DNA from: Miscanthus floridulus
Taxonomy: Eukaryota; Streptophyta; Magnoliopsida; Poales; Poaceae
Assembly (NCBI RefSeq): GCF_019320115.1
Contig: NC_089582.1
Coordinates: 118,876,657-118,940,656, forward strand
DNA length: 64,000 nucleotides
Reading direction: 5' to 3'
The first letter of the stretch is position 1, and every line of letters begins with the position of its first letter. Below, one piece after another: positions 1 to 11,144 of this stretch. The position numbers were made by a program, and so were the translations under genes. Below the pieces are notes generated by a model. It saw nothing but the letters and a program-made list of their open reading frames with translations. It made no database searches and was not told the DNA's origin.

Positions 1-794
1 TGATCGTTTACCGAACACGTCCGATCTAGGTGACTGGACGTACCTCCCAGAGCCTAATGAAATATTTATCTCAAGCAAAGAGCAGCCAAAACTCTACCGA
101 ACTCACATGACCCAGCATCCAGTCTACACAAGCACGTCCGGTCACTCTCTACCTTTTGGGACACGTTCGGTCAAGCCTCCGAGCTAGAGTTCGGTCCAAG
201 CCAGCCTCCTGGCCGAGACCTAGGGTTTGCTACCGGACGCGTTCAGTCCACCCGAGGATAGCGTCCGATCATGGCAGTGACCCTCTTTTCTTCTCCTTTC
301 TTCATCCCTTAAGCAAATGTATTAACTCCACCAAGTTCCATCACTTGTGCATGTGAGTTAGCATTTCACAAACATGTTTTCCAAGGGATGTTAGCACTCA
401 CTAGGTCCACATGCAAATGCATGGAGTTAATTCACCTAGTGGCACTTAGATAACTGTATTTGCTTTGAAATCACCCCTCTTAATAGTATGGCTATCTATC
501 CTAAACCCAATCACACCCTCTACGGTGTCTTGATTGGCAAAACAAAATCCTATTAATACCTTTGCCTTGATCATCATTAAATTTTGTTTTTCTCTTTCTT
601 CTTTTCCAAGTTAGATCCTTGATCATCATCTTATAACCATCTCCATCACCATGGTGATCATCTTGCTCCACCCTTTGAACTTAGACGATCATATCTTAAT
701 CAAACACTTAGACAAGGATTAGTCCAATAGGTTTCATCAATTAGCCAAAACCAAACTAGGGCTTTCACATGGTGATCCAAGTTTGTTACGTACG
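1..794. other. Non-coding, probable old LTR-retrotransposon remnant
   Basis: No supportable gene. The stretch has repeated 'ccgaacacgtccg' and 'gtccggtc'-like motifs and a segment around 300-480 that looks to me like LTR/UTR sequence of grass Copia-type elements. I see no LTR ends, primer site or coding domain, so the assignment rests on general appearance only. Confidence 0.3.
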
Positions 795-3700
795 TGCACA
801 CAAGGATATACATGATTATCATAGAACAAAGCAAGTTGTGCCTATAGACCGATGAACTTAGGAGGTGGTTTGGGCAGCAGCCTCTCGTCAATAGTAAAAC
901 GGATCGGTTCTGTCAGAAAGTTTGCAAAGGCCACTAAAAATTGGCCCATGCTGGTTTTGGTAGTTCAAGGGAGTTTCAAGATTTTCTTATTGGAAACTCG
1001 TCCGATCTTGTGGACAACTTGTAAATTGTGTGTAAACTAGCCCTCCTAATGGGTGAGATCCCGACCCTTTTCCACCCTATTCCAAATCTAATTAATTATT
1101 TTTCATTTCCAACCCATCCCATTCCACATTAGCTTAGACCCAACCCAACCTAACCCATGCTGTCTTGGATTGCTAAGGTTCTGCATTGGCAAAGTATTCA
1201 TAGCCTTGCTCATGATGGCAGGTAGCAAGGAACAACCCACGATTTCGCTGCCTCCTCCATTCTTGTCCCCATCACCCCTCTCCGGCTCCTGCTACTAGTA
1301 GACAAGATCGAGTGGATCATGTGTGCATGTGCAAGTTTGCGTTGGTGCGGTGCCAGCTACGGTGGTTGAACTACCTCTAGCTCAGCATCAACCATGGCAA
1401 CATATCCTATGACGAGGAGGATCTCATCATCTGCTTCCACAAGGTGCTGCTTCTATGGTGGGGCCAGCTAGTTGGTTGACGAAGGTGGTGGTCGGTGGCA
1501 ACGGGCGCAGGAGGAGTGTAGGTGCAGCTCGAGGTGGCGGCGACGTCAGCAGCGCCACTGAAGCCCGTGGCCTTGATCGCATGGACAGAGCGGGAGGCCA
1601 AGAGGCATTGTGTGCACATGTAGCCAGGTCCACCGGCCAGGATAGGAGGAGCGAGGAGGTGTTATGAGGTGCCGTAGCTGGAGGCGCCATGTGCAGGCTG
1701 CCACCGCTATGTAGTGCCTCTACCAAGCCTGCCGTGTAGGCTGCCGCTGCCGTGTAGGACATGACTGGCTGAACGGACCCACATGAACCCAAAAAAAGTT
1801 AACCCATTCCAACCCATCCCAACCTGATTTGCTTGCAAACCCAACCCATCCCAACCTGTTTGACCTCTAAACCCATTACCACCCATCCAAACACTTCCAT
1901 AGCACAACCCAACCCAAAAACTCCAATTATTACCCAACCCATTAGCAGGCCTAGTGCGAACATGTTTTGTAGTGACATAAGACTGCCCCTCTATTTATAT
2001 GAGAGGATCAGAGCAGTTGAGAGGTCCATCTATTGAATTGACCAAAGCATAAATCTACTTTAGTTTTACCCTTTCAAGCCCTAATCTCTTCTGACCCCTT
2101 ACTGTCCACCACGTCTCTCAACAAGATTTGTCGATATTCTAGGTGGCTTTGCCAATACTAATATACTCTCGATTTATGTCTCTCCAACGGGTTTTCCCGG
2201 GAGGAGTTTGCGGGCGTTTTTGGCGAATACTAGCGTTGAATCAACCTTGCCATTTTAGACCTACCTCTGTTGCATGTTTTAGCCATGTGCAGCTCACACA
2301 ATCTTACACTTGCTGCTAGTTTCATAGTGTGTGTGCAATCTTGCACTTGTTGCTAGTGTCATAGTGTGTGACCGATTTAGCGTCAACAGGATAGATGTTG
2401 GTCTCATTTATATCAAAGAAGAAACAAAATAGTATATTAACATTTTCTTCATGCTTGATCATGGATGTATCCATGCATTAAATAGTATAGATAATCAAAT
2501 AGATGGTCCACTGTATATGCTATCTGTTTAGTTGTCTATGTGTGATATGGCAAGAACTTACCAGCGGGCCGCCTATGGGTTGTGTATGCCCTTATGCCTC
2601 AATATATGCTTAGATGAACTCTAATTGATGCACTGTGACATGCTTAGATAATCTCAAATTAATGGACTGTGATATACACTATGATATCCTTGTATGTGTG
2701 CATAAGGAAATACATGATTGTCATAGAACAAAGCAAGTTGTGCCTATAGACCCATGAACTTAGGAGGCGGTTTGGGTAGCAGCCTCCCGCCAACAGTAAA
2801 AAATGATCGATTCTGTTAGAAAGTTTGTAGAGGCCACTAAAAACCAGCCCATGCCGGTTTTGGCAGTTCAAGGGAGTTTTAAGATTTTCTTGTTGGAAAC
2901 TCGTCCGATCTTATGGAAAATTTGTAAATTGTGTGTGAATATGTTTTGTAGTGACATAAGACCGTCCCTCTATTTATATGAGAGGACCAAAGCCGGTTGA
3001 GAGAGATCTATCTATCGAATCGACCAATACATAAATCTACTTTGGTTTTACCCTTTCAAACCCTAATCTCTTCCAACCCCTTACTGTCCAGCATGTCTCT
3101 CAACAAGATTTGTTGATATTCTAGGTGGCTTTCCAATCCTCATATACTCCCGCTTTGTGTCTCTCCGACTGGTTTTCCCGGGAGGAGTTCGTGGATGTTT
3201 TTGGCGAATACTAGCATCAAATCAGCCTTGCCATTTTAGACCTACCTTTGTTGCATGTTTTAGGCGTGTGCAGCTCACACAATCTTACACTTGTTGCTAG
3301 TGTCATAGTGTGTGTGTGCAATCTTGCACTTGTTGCTAGTGTCCTAGTGTGTGACCCATTTAGCGTCAACGGGATAGATGTTGGTCTTATTTATATCAAA
3401 GAAGCAACAAAATAGTATATTAACATTTTACTCATGCTTGATCATGGATGTATCCATGCATTAAATAGTATAGATGATAAAATAGATGGTCCACTATATA
3501 TGATATATGTTTAGTTGTCTGTGTGTGATATGGCAAGAACTTACCAGCGGGCCGCCTATGGGTTGTGTATGCCCTTATGCCTTAATATATGCTTTGATGA
3601 ACTCAAATTAATGCACTGTGATATGCTTAGATAATCTCAAATTAATGAACTATGATATGCAATGTGATGTCCTTGTACATGCGCACAAGGATATATATGA

Positions 3701-4378
3701 TTGTCATAGAACAAAGCAAGTTGTGTCTATGGACCACTGAACTTAGGAGGCGGTTTGGGCAGCAGCCTCCTGCCAACAGTAAAAACCGATTGGTTGTCAG
3801 AAAGTTTGCAGAGGCCACTAAAAACCAGCCCATGCCAGTTTTGAAAGTTCAAGGGAGTTTCAAGATTTTCTTGTTGGAAACTCGTCCAATCTTGTGGAAA
3901 ACTTGTAAGTTGTATGTGAACATGTTTTGTAGTGACATAAGACCACCCCTCTATTTATATGAGAGGATCAGAGCCGGTTGAGAGATCTATCTATCGAATC
4001 AACCAATACATAAATCTACTTCGGTTTTACAAACCCTAATCTCTTCCGACCCCTTACTGTTCAACACGTCTCTCGACAAGATTTACCGACATTCTAGGTG
4101 GTTTTGCCAATCCTAATATACTCCCTCTTTGTGTCTCTCCAATGAGTTTTCCCAGGAGGAGTTTGTGGATGTTTTTGGTGAATACTAGCGTCGAATCAGC
4201 CTTGCCATTTTAGATGGTCCATTGTATATGCTATCTGTTTAGTTGTCTGTGTGTGATATGGCAAGAACTTACCAGCGGGCCGCCTATGGGTTGTGTATGC
4301 CCTTATGCCTCAATATATACTTAGATGAACTCTAATTAATGCATTGTGATATGCTTAGATAATCTCAAATTAATGTGT
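795..4378 (+). repeat. Tandem array of a ~980-bp unit, three copies
   Basis: The same sequence recurs with anchors 'gattgtcatagaacaaagc' near 813 (variant), 2715 and 3698. The spacing is 983 bp between copies 2 and 3. It is ~1902 bp between copies 1 and 2, which becomes ~978 bp once the 916-bp insertion at 1038-1953 and its 8-bp duplication are removed. Copy 3 has lost ~250 bp present in copy 2 (about 3240-3483); the junction near 4213 falls at a short shared 'taga', as in a microhomology deletion. Each unit carries a TATA-like 'ctatttatatgagagg' stretch (1991, 2969, 3951) but no convincing coding frame; the short ORFs here are repeat artefacts. Confidence 0.8.
1038..1953. mobile_element. Non-autonomous hAT-like DNA transposon
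   Basis: This segment interrupts copy 1 of the tandem array; copies 2 and 3 show the empty site. It begins 'tagccctcctaatgggt' and ends with the imperfect complement (reverse complement 'taggcctgctaatgggt'). The 8-bp flanks are gtgtaaac (1030-1037) and gtgcgaac (1954-1961), an imperfect duplication with two transition differences. An 8-bp duplication and TAG...CTA ends fit the hAT superfamily. Degenerate 'aacccatcccaacc' motifs crowd both subterminal regions (1080-1180 and 1780-1950), as is common for hAT transposase-binding ends. The GC-rich interior (about 1230-1760) encodes no transposase that I can recognise. Confidence 0.7.
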
Positions 4379-5892
4379 TTAGGTGTAGATATACAAAATA
4401 TTAAAATTGATTGTGAGAGATAGATGTTTAGGATATGTCATGGAATCATCTCTCCCAGCAAGTATACTTTGTAGAGAGATTTCTGTACGTTACCATTGAC
4501 CAGTGAGGTGCTTGGGGACCACTCTTTAATTGTTGTAGAACACTTCATGGGGCGCTCTTCATTCTTTGGACGCTAAGGGTGTCTCTAGCACCGCATCTAA
4601 ATCGCCCACTGACGTGTTAGCTAGAAATTGTAAAAAAGAAAAAAAAGCTAGACATCGAATGCGAGATCAGATAACTTAGGAAGACATGCGAGCTGGCCTC
4701 TTGTGCTTTCGCTAGCGACGTAAATTTTCTAATTCTCTCCGTCTGATTAGCTGACTGGCGCTCCGAGCTACCAACATGTCAGCCGTTGGGGACGCTTTAA
4801 TATCAGTTGGTGGTGGATGGGGTAATATGTTTTCTCGGTCGTTAGAACGGTATGATATGTGCGATCGATGGTCAATTGCCACCGTGACAACCTCACGGGC
4901 CCACAACTCAATTACTTGCATGAGAACAAAATTGAAATTAATTAGCAACAAACAGGTACATCACCTTTTCAGTAGAGAGGTGGACGAGCAGAGCCTATAA
5001 AACAGAGGTGATCCCATATTAGAAGCTCATCACTCCTCTTTAAAAAATATCGCACAAAACGCAAGGGAAAGGCATGACTGATTTGGGCAACCAAGACTGC
5101 ACTCGGGTACATTCTTACGGTTGCCCTACCCTTTATTCGAGTTTAGTTTTCAAGTCTCTATGAGAAATTTCATTTTTCGAAAACCTTACAACTATAGTGG
5201 AGAGGAGCTCTCGCATTCTGCACGGTTGATGAGATCTAGGTTTCACCTGACCGGGGATCAGATTCGAGCCTTCTAGTCTTCCTTAGCCTAGGCGCTTGTG
5301 CTTTTTCTGGTTAATAAGCAGAGGGGATCTAAATTTCCCTAAGCTTAAAAAAATCACCTAGGTGAAACACATGAAAGTTTTGGTTCATTATAATTTTTGA
5401 AACGGAGAGCAATATAATTTTAACATCGTTTCCTTCAAGTTTAGATGTAGCTTACATGAAAGTTTTGGTTTCCAAAGATCGCATCATAATGTTGTGGGAA
5501 GACAGGGACCGATGTAAAATATGAATATGATGATGTTAAAGTTTGTAGATATATCATGTGAAAAAATGACATCTTTTTCTTTCCGCAGGGCTGCCACGAA
5601 GTTATTGTCCTAATAAAATAGGCATACAATTGAAACATGCAAAAAGTATTTTTGAGTCAACTTTGTTGACTAATTCATAAAAGTTTGTGGGAAATACATG
5701 GAAAGAAACCTGGAATGCATCCCCTCAGGCCAGCTATTAAATTTCCACTCGGAATTAGGCTTACATGAATAACACGATGTTTGATTGGGATAAGGAAACA
5801 CAAACACAAAGGGATTGGATAAATGGGACTAAAAAACATGGTAAGCAATTATTTGATTTGTTTGGTTAGCTTTGGCAACATGAACAAAGAAG
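4379..5892. other. Intergenic, no supportable gene
   Basis: A TATA-like 'ctataaaaca' lies at about 4996-5005, followed by a short frame starting at the ATG near 5073 that runs into a GT dinucleotide. This could be the 5' end of a lost or very short gene, but no homology is visible. The rest is AT-rich spacer. Confidence 0.3.
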
Positions 5893-6545
5893 CTGCAAAG
5901 TCGATTTACATGTATCTTGTCGTTTCTTGCTTCCTTAATTCACCCGAACGACAGCTTGAGCAAATGACAAGATGGAGTTGTGGTGAGCTAGCAAAGACGG
6001 TACTCGGTATTGGATAAAACATCATGGTGGGAGTGTTATCACTTTTGCGAAGGCCCATATTCGATAACGACGCGATCTGATTACACGTGGCCCTAAAACA
6101 AAGGATCTATTACCCTCCATAAAAAATCATGTTACTAACACCCAAACCAAATACTATCTAAAGTCTTGGGGGTGTATGCTAGAAGGATAGTGGTATCTAT
6201 CCCGTTTTTTCCTCGCAAAGTTGATTTACATGTATTTTGTCGTTTCTTGCTTCCTTCATTCACCCAAATGACCACGTGAGCAAACGACAAGACGGAGTCG
6301 TGGTGAGCTAGCAGAGACGACACTCGGTATTGGATAATGTCGTGGAGGGAGTGTTATCACTTTTGTGAAGGCCCATATTCGATAACATCGTGATCCGATT
6401 ACACGTGGCCCTAAAAGAAACACCACGCAACAGGATCTATTACCCACCATAAAAAAATCATGTTACCAATACCCGAACCAAACACTATCTAAAGTCTTGG
6501 GTGTATGCTAGAAGGATAGTAGTATCTATCCCCAATTTTTCTCCT
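5893..6545 (+). repeat. Tandem duplication, 321-bp period
   Basis: The block beginning 'gcaaagtcgatttacatgta' at 5894 recurs at 6215 ('gcaaagttgatttacatgta'). The two copies stay alignable through 'ggatagtggtatctatcc' near 6186 and its counterpart near 6514. They differ at scattered bases, and a third 'ctcgcag' boundary appears near 6541. No coding frame is preserved between copies. Confidence 0.75.
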
Positions 6546-6928
6546 CGCAGTTATCTTTTTATCAAAAAAAAAGTTTGCTACCTTTGATTTTTTACGAAGG
6601 CGCTCTAGCTAGCATTGTTGTGCAAGAAGGATTTGTGCACCTAACCCAAAAGCGATCGGGTAGGATGCTCGATCTTACTTCCAACCATGCACTCGTGTTG
6701 TTTAGTTTAATTTTGGCCGGAAGCCCTAAAACTTAAACATCATCATAACTTCAGACAAATTGAGGTATTGCTTGTCCCAAATAAGGCTGACTTCTTGTTT
6801 TTTTAATACAACCGGCAATTCTCTCATCAGGTTGTTTTAAAAAAGTTGGTCCCTCTAGCTTATAAAATGTATGTTGTTCTCCTTACCGAAAAAAAAAATC
6901 ATAGGTCTCGAGCATCTGCACTGGATCA

Positions 6929-7309
6929 TGTAACGTCCAGTCCCGACATACATGGCCCAGGCCCACTCTTCCTAGGAGTGGTCCCACCCGCGTAGCAACC
7001 CGCTTGAACTTTCGTCCTCGCTTCGTTCAAAACGGTTAACCGAAGGTTACTACGCGTCCCTGGCCCTGGTATTTAAGTCGATCCGGCGATTTCAGGATTT
7101 CCAGTATGGTACTAAACTTTAGTTGCGCAGTGTTTTCGCGGGGCTACAGTACCGCGTGAACAGTACTCCGAAATTGCCCGGCCCATTTTTGGGTGAACAG
7201 TGGTTTGGTAAACAGTAGCCTGGAGTCCAGCTGCTACAGTACCCGGCACCCTCTGCTACAGTAGCGTCGGCCCATGCTGAAATTTAATTGGGCCCACTAG
7301 GATGTTACA
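6929..7309 (-). repeat. 3' LTR of the TRIM-like element (381 bp)
   Basis: Left copy. It starts TGTAACGTCC and ends GATGTTACA. Relative to the right copy it lacks about 10 bp ('tttggcccat') near the end and has scattered substitutions, so the insertion is not recent. Confidence 0.85.
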
Positions 7310-7521
7310 CTCATCCCCCTAAAGATTCGACGTCCCCGTCGAATGCCAGATCAGCTTACCCTTTCGGGACATTTAATCCAGGATCCTCCTCTCTTCAACA
7401 CGTTTGTGTGGCCCCGTGCCATGTATGTGTATGCCATGCCGTGTCCACGATGGGCCCACGCACATGCACACAACATACCCGCGCAGTCATCCCCACGTGC
7501 CCGTGAAACCTCGAGAGTCGG

Positions 7522-7532
7522 CTCTGATACCA
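7522..7532 (-). promoter_or_regulatory. Primer binding site of the TRIM-like element
   Basis: Minus-strand TGGTATCAGAG matches the complement of the 3' end of plant initiator Met tRNA. It sits 2 nt inside the right LTR and fixes the orientation of the element. Confidence 0.85.
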
Positions 7533-7534
7533 AA

Positions 7535-7925
7535 TGTAACGTCCAGTCCCGACATACATGGCCCAGGCCCACTCTTCCTAGGAGTGGTCCCACCCGCGTA
7601 GCAACCCGCTTGAACTTTCGTCCTCGCTTCGTTCAAAACGGTTAACCGAAGGTTACTACGCGTCTCTGGTCCTGGTATTTAAGTCGATCCGGCGATTTTA
7701 GGATTTCCAGTATGGTACTAAACTTTGGTTGTGCAGTGTTTTCGCGGTGCTACAGTACCGCGTGAGCAGTACTCCGAATTTGGCCGGCCCATTTTCGGGT
7801 GAACAGTGGTTCGGTGAACAGTAGCCTTTAGTCCAGCTGCTGCGGTACCCGACACCCTCTGCTACAGTAGCACCGGCCCATGCTGAAATTTAATTGGGCC
7901 CACTTTGGCCCATTAGGATGTTACA
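7535..7925 (-). repeat. 5' LTR of the TRIM-like element (391 bp)
   Basis: Right copy, adjacent to the primer site, followed directly by the GATCA duplication at 7926-7930. Confidence 0.85.
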
Positions 7926-7930
7926 GATCA

Positions 7931-8917
7931 TCTCCTATTCCTCCTCCCCTACAATCACTTATAAGAGATCTCTCAAAAAACAATTTTAGGACATGAGAGA
8001 ACCTTCGTGCCAGCAGATTACTAAAATCTCACACTGATTTAGGAGATGGAGAGGTCTTCTCTTTCTTTAGGAGAGATGGTGATGGATTTATGAGATATCT
8101 AAATAAAGAATATAAAGATATAAAGATAAGAGATGTGATAGGAGATCTGCTATAGCTGTTATATTTACTATTTAATGGATAGGAGCGAGTATAAGAGATT
8201 CGGTGGAAATGCTTTTAGAGTAGCTCCAGCTCCAGCACGACTTCGAACCGAGCTGCATGTGTCAGGCCACGAGTACATCCATTCAATTCATTTGCAAGGG
8301 AAGGAGCATTTCTACAGTTGCAGTTCATTTTTCACTCGTGGAAAACCCGTAGGTCCCGTATCAAACAATAAACAAGTAGATATCACATCTCATCTGCCTT
8401 CTCTTTAGCATATCAGCGTAAGTGAATCTAATATTCTATTGCTCGTGTCAAACCCAAAACAAGCGTTGAACCGAAGAATGTTTTGGCATGGTTCGCTTGC
8501 TCTAGTGTATATATAAAACTTTTTCGGCCCGTGGCACTACTTTAACAGTATTTTTCAGCGAATAAATTGACCCTGTTCGCTTTAAGGAATTTAGATAAAT
8601 CTGTATGAATCTGAAGGGATTGGTAAGAGCGTGAACAGTATTTTCATCCATGTACAGTCAATTTCAGCTGAAATTGTGAGCAGCTAAACGGCCTCATTAT
8701 ATTTTTCTCTCGTAATAAATTAGCATAAGCATACGCATACGCATCAGCGAACGAGTGTATCTTGATTCACTTGCACGCTGGAGCTGCTCTTACTTATCTT
8801 GATTCATGAGCGGAGAAATAAGAATTTTGAAGAATGTCTCTTGATATTCCACTCGTTGTTTTATTTTGCTTGTGTGTGTGTGTTTTTGCCATCGAAGCAG
8901 CTCTCAAATCCGGAGAC
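7931..8917. other. Intergenic and probable 5' leader of the bZIP-like gene
   Basis: No gene is seen. A pyrimidine/GT-rich stretch at about 8857-8890 followed by 'gaagcag' looks like a 5'-UTR intron acceptor just before the ATG at 8918. The 28 codons upstream of that ATG in the same frame are low-complexity and probably intronic. Confidence 0.35.
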
Positions 8918-10282
8918 ATGGCGCACCCAGGAGAATCAGGAGGAAACATGGCTCGTCCAAGCAACCCGTCGGGCTACTTCACGCCGTCTTTTCCTAGTCC
9001 GGCCACCATCGGCGCTCAGGGAAGTCGGGCCCTTTTCCAGGAGAACCAATGGGAGCCTTCAATCGGCGCAAGGGCTCCGCAGCTAGGCCATCCTAGTGCC
9101 GTCGACACGCTGGTGCCGCCGGCCGTGGCGCCACAGACTTTCCACTTCCAGTTCCAGCCGGAGAGCCAACCCCACATGACCATGCCACAAGCCGGTGTGC
9201 CGAACGCGATGCCACTCCAACACTTCAGTGGCACGGCGGCTGTGCAGCCGCTGCACGGCAATGAGCTAGCGGCGCGCGTGGCGGCCATAAACACCTTACC
9301 GTACCAGCCTTTCCAGCCCAACAACTATGCCCACGGCTGGTTCCAGGACCAGCTGATGCCGCCGCAGCAGCAGGCTCCTCCAGCTCTTCGCTACGCAGCT
9401 CTCCAGCCCGCCGTCGAGCAAGGCGACAGCTGCTACCACCTTCAGCCGCCACCACCGCAGGACGCGCATATCCTCCAACGCTCCATGATGCCCATGGCGC
9501 CGCCTAACTGGAACAGCGCAGCTCCGGCGGTTGCGACGGACGGCTATGGCGCCACGAGCTGGGCGCGTTCCATGCTTCCCCCTTCTGACTGGCCCGGGAG
9601 CTGGGCGCCTCCCGTGCGGCAACCTGGTGCTGATGGACAGACGAGCTGGGCCTGGGCGCCTCCAGCGCAGCAGCGCCCTGGTATGCCGGCGGCGTCTCCA
9701 GCTAGCGGCTCGGCCCAGGCGCAGCCGCCGCGGGTGACGGGCAAGAAGACCTTCGAGGAGTTCCTCCTGGAGGCCGGCATCCTCGACCAGCAGACCGTCA
9801 ACAAAAATTTTGTCGACGAACTCGCTGAAGAGATGCTGGGAGATGGACAGGCGGAGCGTGACGACCGCTTTGTTAGCCTCGGAGACCTTTTGCTGGCTCT
9901 TGGCGCGGTTTCCTCTTCCTCCTCTGGGGCTGGGCCGAGCACACATCAGGTTCGCATGCCCGCCCAGGAGGCGCTCGGCGCTGGCACATCGGGTGGCGGC
10001 GGCCGCGACGAAGCGGCGGCGGCCGAGGCCAGGGAGCGGAGGAGCAGGAGGATGGCCATGCGAAAGGAGGCCGCTGCTAGACATCATCGTCCCGACAAAC
10101 ATGCAGGTATCGATTACTCTGCATCGTTTCAGAAGATTTTTTTTCTTCAGCTTTGATCGTTGCTTCTCGTGCTACGGTTGCTCAGTGGTATCTCATGTCT
10201 GAAGACTGAACTAAAAATACTGTGCTGCTGTGCCTGTGTTGCAGCTCCTCGTGGAAGCCAAAATGGACCAGGAGCTATCTGA
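8918..10282 (+). pseudogene. Degenerate group A bZIP (ABI5/ABF-like) gene
   Basis: The preferred start is the ATG at 8918 (MAHPGESGG), because the upstream in-frame codons look intronic. About 396 codons are open. The first ~280 residues are rich in Pro, Gln and Ala. Near residue 280 is 'GKKTFEEFLLEAGIL', which resembles the conserved T-L-E-E-F-L-x-x-A-G phosphorylation-site block of group A bZIPs. 'ERRSRRMAMRKEAAAR' then occupies the basic-region position, where the family reads R-R-M-I-K-N-R-E-S-A-A-R. The invariant DNA-contact Asn is replaced by Arg, and the R-A-R-K-Q part is lost. A GT donor at 10107 and AG acceptor ending at 10244 match the usual intron after the basic region. Splicing there leaves a shifted frame that stops at 10280-10282. 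The zipper-like frame (VEAKMDQEL) also stops soon, at 10296. It is likely a decayed copy or a truncated non-DNA-binding form; transcription cannot be judged. Confidence 0.6.
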
Positions 10283-10369
10283 TTCGTCAAGGAGCTGAAC
10301 TCTTCGCCTATGCCTGCCGTCGCTTGTTGTCTACCGGCAACAAGATTCTGAATCATTTATTTACGCTAT

Positions 10370-10530
10370 GTGTCTTTTTATCGTTAAAATTTAGGTTTAT
10401 CCTAGATCAAATTTCTTTTAACTTTGACCGGTATTTTAGAAAAAATAATACATCAACACACATAAGTTCAAATAAACATAGTCAAAATTAAAGAAATTTG
10501 ACTTAGGATGAAAAAATACCCTATAATTTA
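10370..10530. mobile_element. Palindromic MITE, Stowaway-like core
   Basis: 'cctagatcaaatttctttta' near 10399 is the imperfect complement of the segment ending 'aaagaaatttgacttaggat' near 10509, so this stretch folds back on itself. The core resembles Stowaway-type elements found in grasses, but no clean TA duplication or terminal CTCCCTCC motif is visible. Confidence 0.5.
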
Positions 10531-11144
10531 GAACTTATTATATCCGAAGTTGACCTGGCCTGTTAACATACATAAGTTCGTGTATGGCTGTTAAACTTCT
10601 CCTGTTTTTGTTATTGGATCATTCTCGTCTTCTCGATAGTAGTAGTAGTTAAATCGCTGTGCCCTTTTACTTGGCGATCTTTTTTGCGAATTCTTTTCTC
10701 TCTCTCTTTTGAACTCTCTCTCTCTTTTTGAATGGCGATCAATATATGCTGTTTCACTGAAGACCTAATGAATAAGCGTAACCTTTTCTCGGATTTGCGA
10801 AATCAAATGAGTGCAAATTCGACGACGAGGCACTCGTCTGTTACCTGTTGGGCTGTTATGGACCTCAAAAAAGACGTGGCCCAACTTAATCAGGGTGAAG
10901 AAGTGTAAGTCGGTTAGGCCCACGGAACTAAGGACCCCGGCGGCTGGCCGGTGCCGCAGGCCGCAGTTTCAGGGGTGGCTCGCCCTCGCCCGACGCGTCC
11001 ACCAGGCACCAGAGCCCTGTTCCGGCGCGCCGTCTCCGCCCTCCATCCGGCCGCTGCGCCTTTCGCCGCAGCTGGCCACTCCACTCTGACCGACCTAGGA
11101 GGAGAAGGTCGAGGGGGAAGTCTCCCTCACGAGAGGCGAGGAGG

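Larger units (their letters stand above)
6929..7925 (-). mobile_element. Miniature LTR retrotransposon (TRIM-like), complete
   Basis: Two direct repeats, 6929-7309 and 7535-7925, both start TGTAACGTCC and end GGATGTTACA, so each has TG...CA ends. They enclose about 225 bp. An exact 5-bp duplication GATCA flanks the element (6924-6928 and 7926-7930). On the minus strand, just inside the right LTR, lies TGGTATCAGAG (7532-7522), the standard initiator-methionine tRNA primer site, 2 nt from the LTR. A purine-rich AGGGGGATGAG abuts the left LTR on the same strand. The orientation is therefore minus. No gag or pol is present: this is a non-autonomous element that would depend on proteins supplied in trans. 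Confidence 0.9.

Noticed and set aside
1407..1792. Possible gene inside the hAT-like insertion
   Set aside because: Overlapping ORFs on both strands, no domain, and bounded by the transposon ends.
4996..5110. Short gene start after a TATA-like box (MTDLGNQDCTR)
   Set aside because: Only 11 codons before a possible donor, and no second exon could be supported.
9016..10102. Long minus-strand ORFs (up to 268 codons) opposite the bZIP-like gene
   Set aside because: Arg/Ala/Leu-rich antisense readings of a GC-rich exon with no domain and no splice logic.
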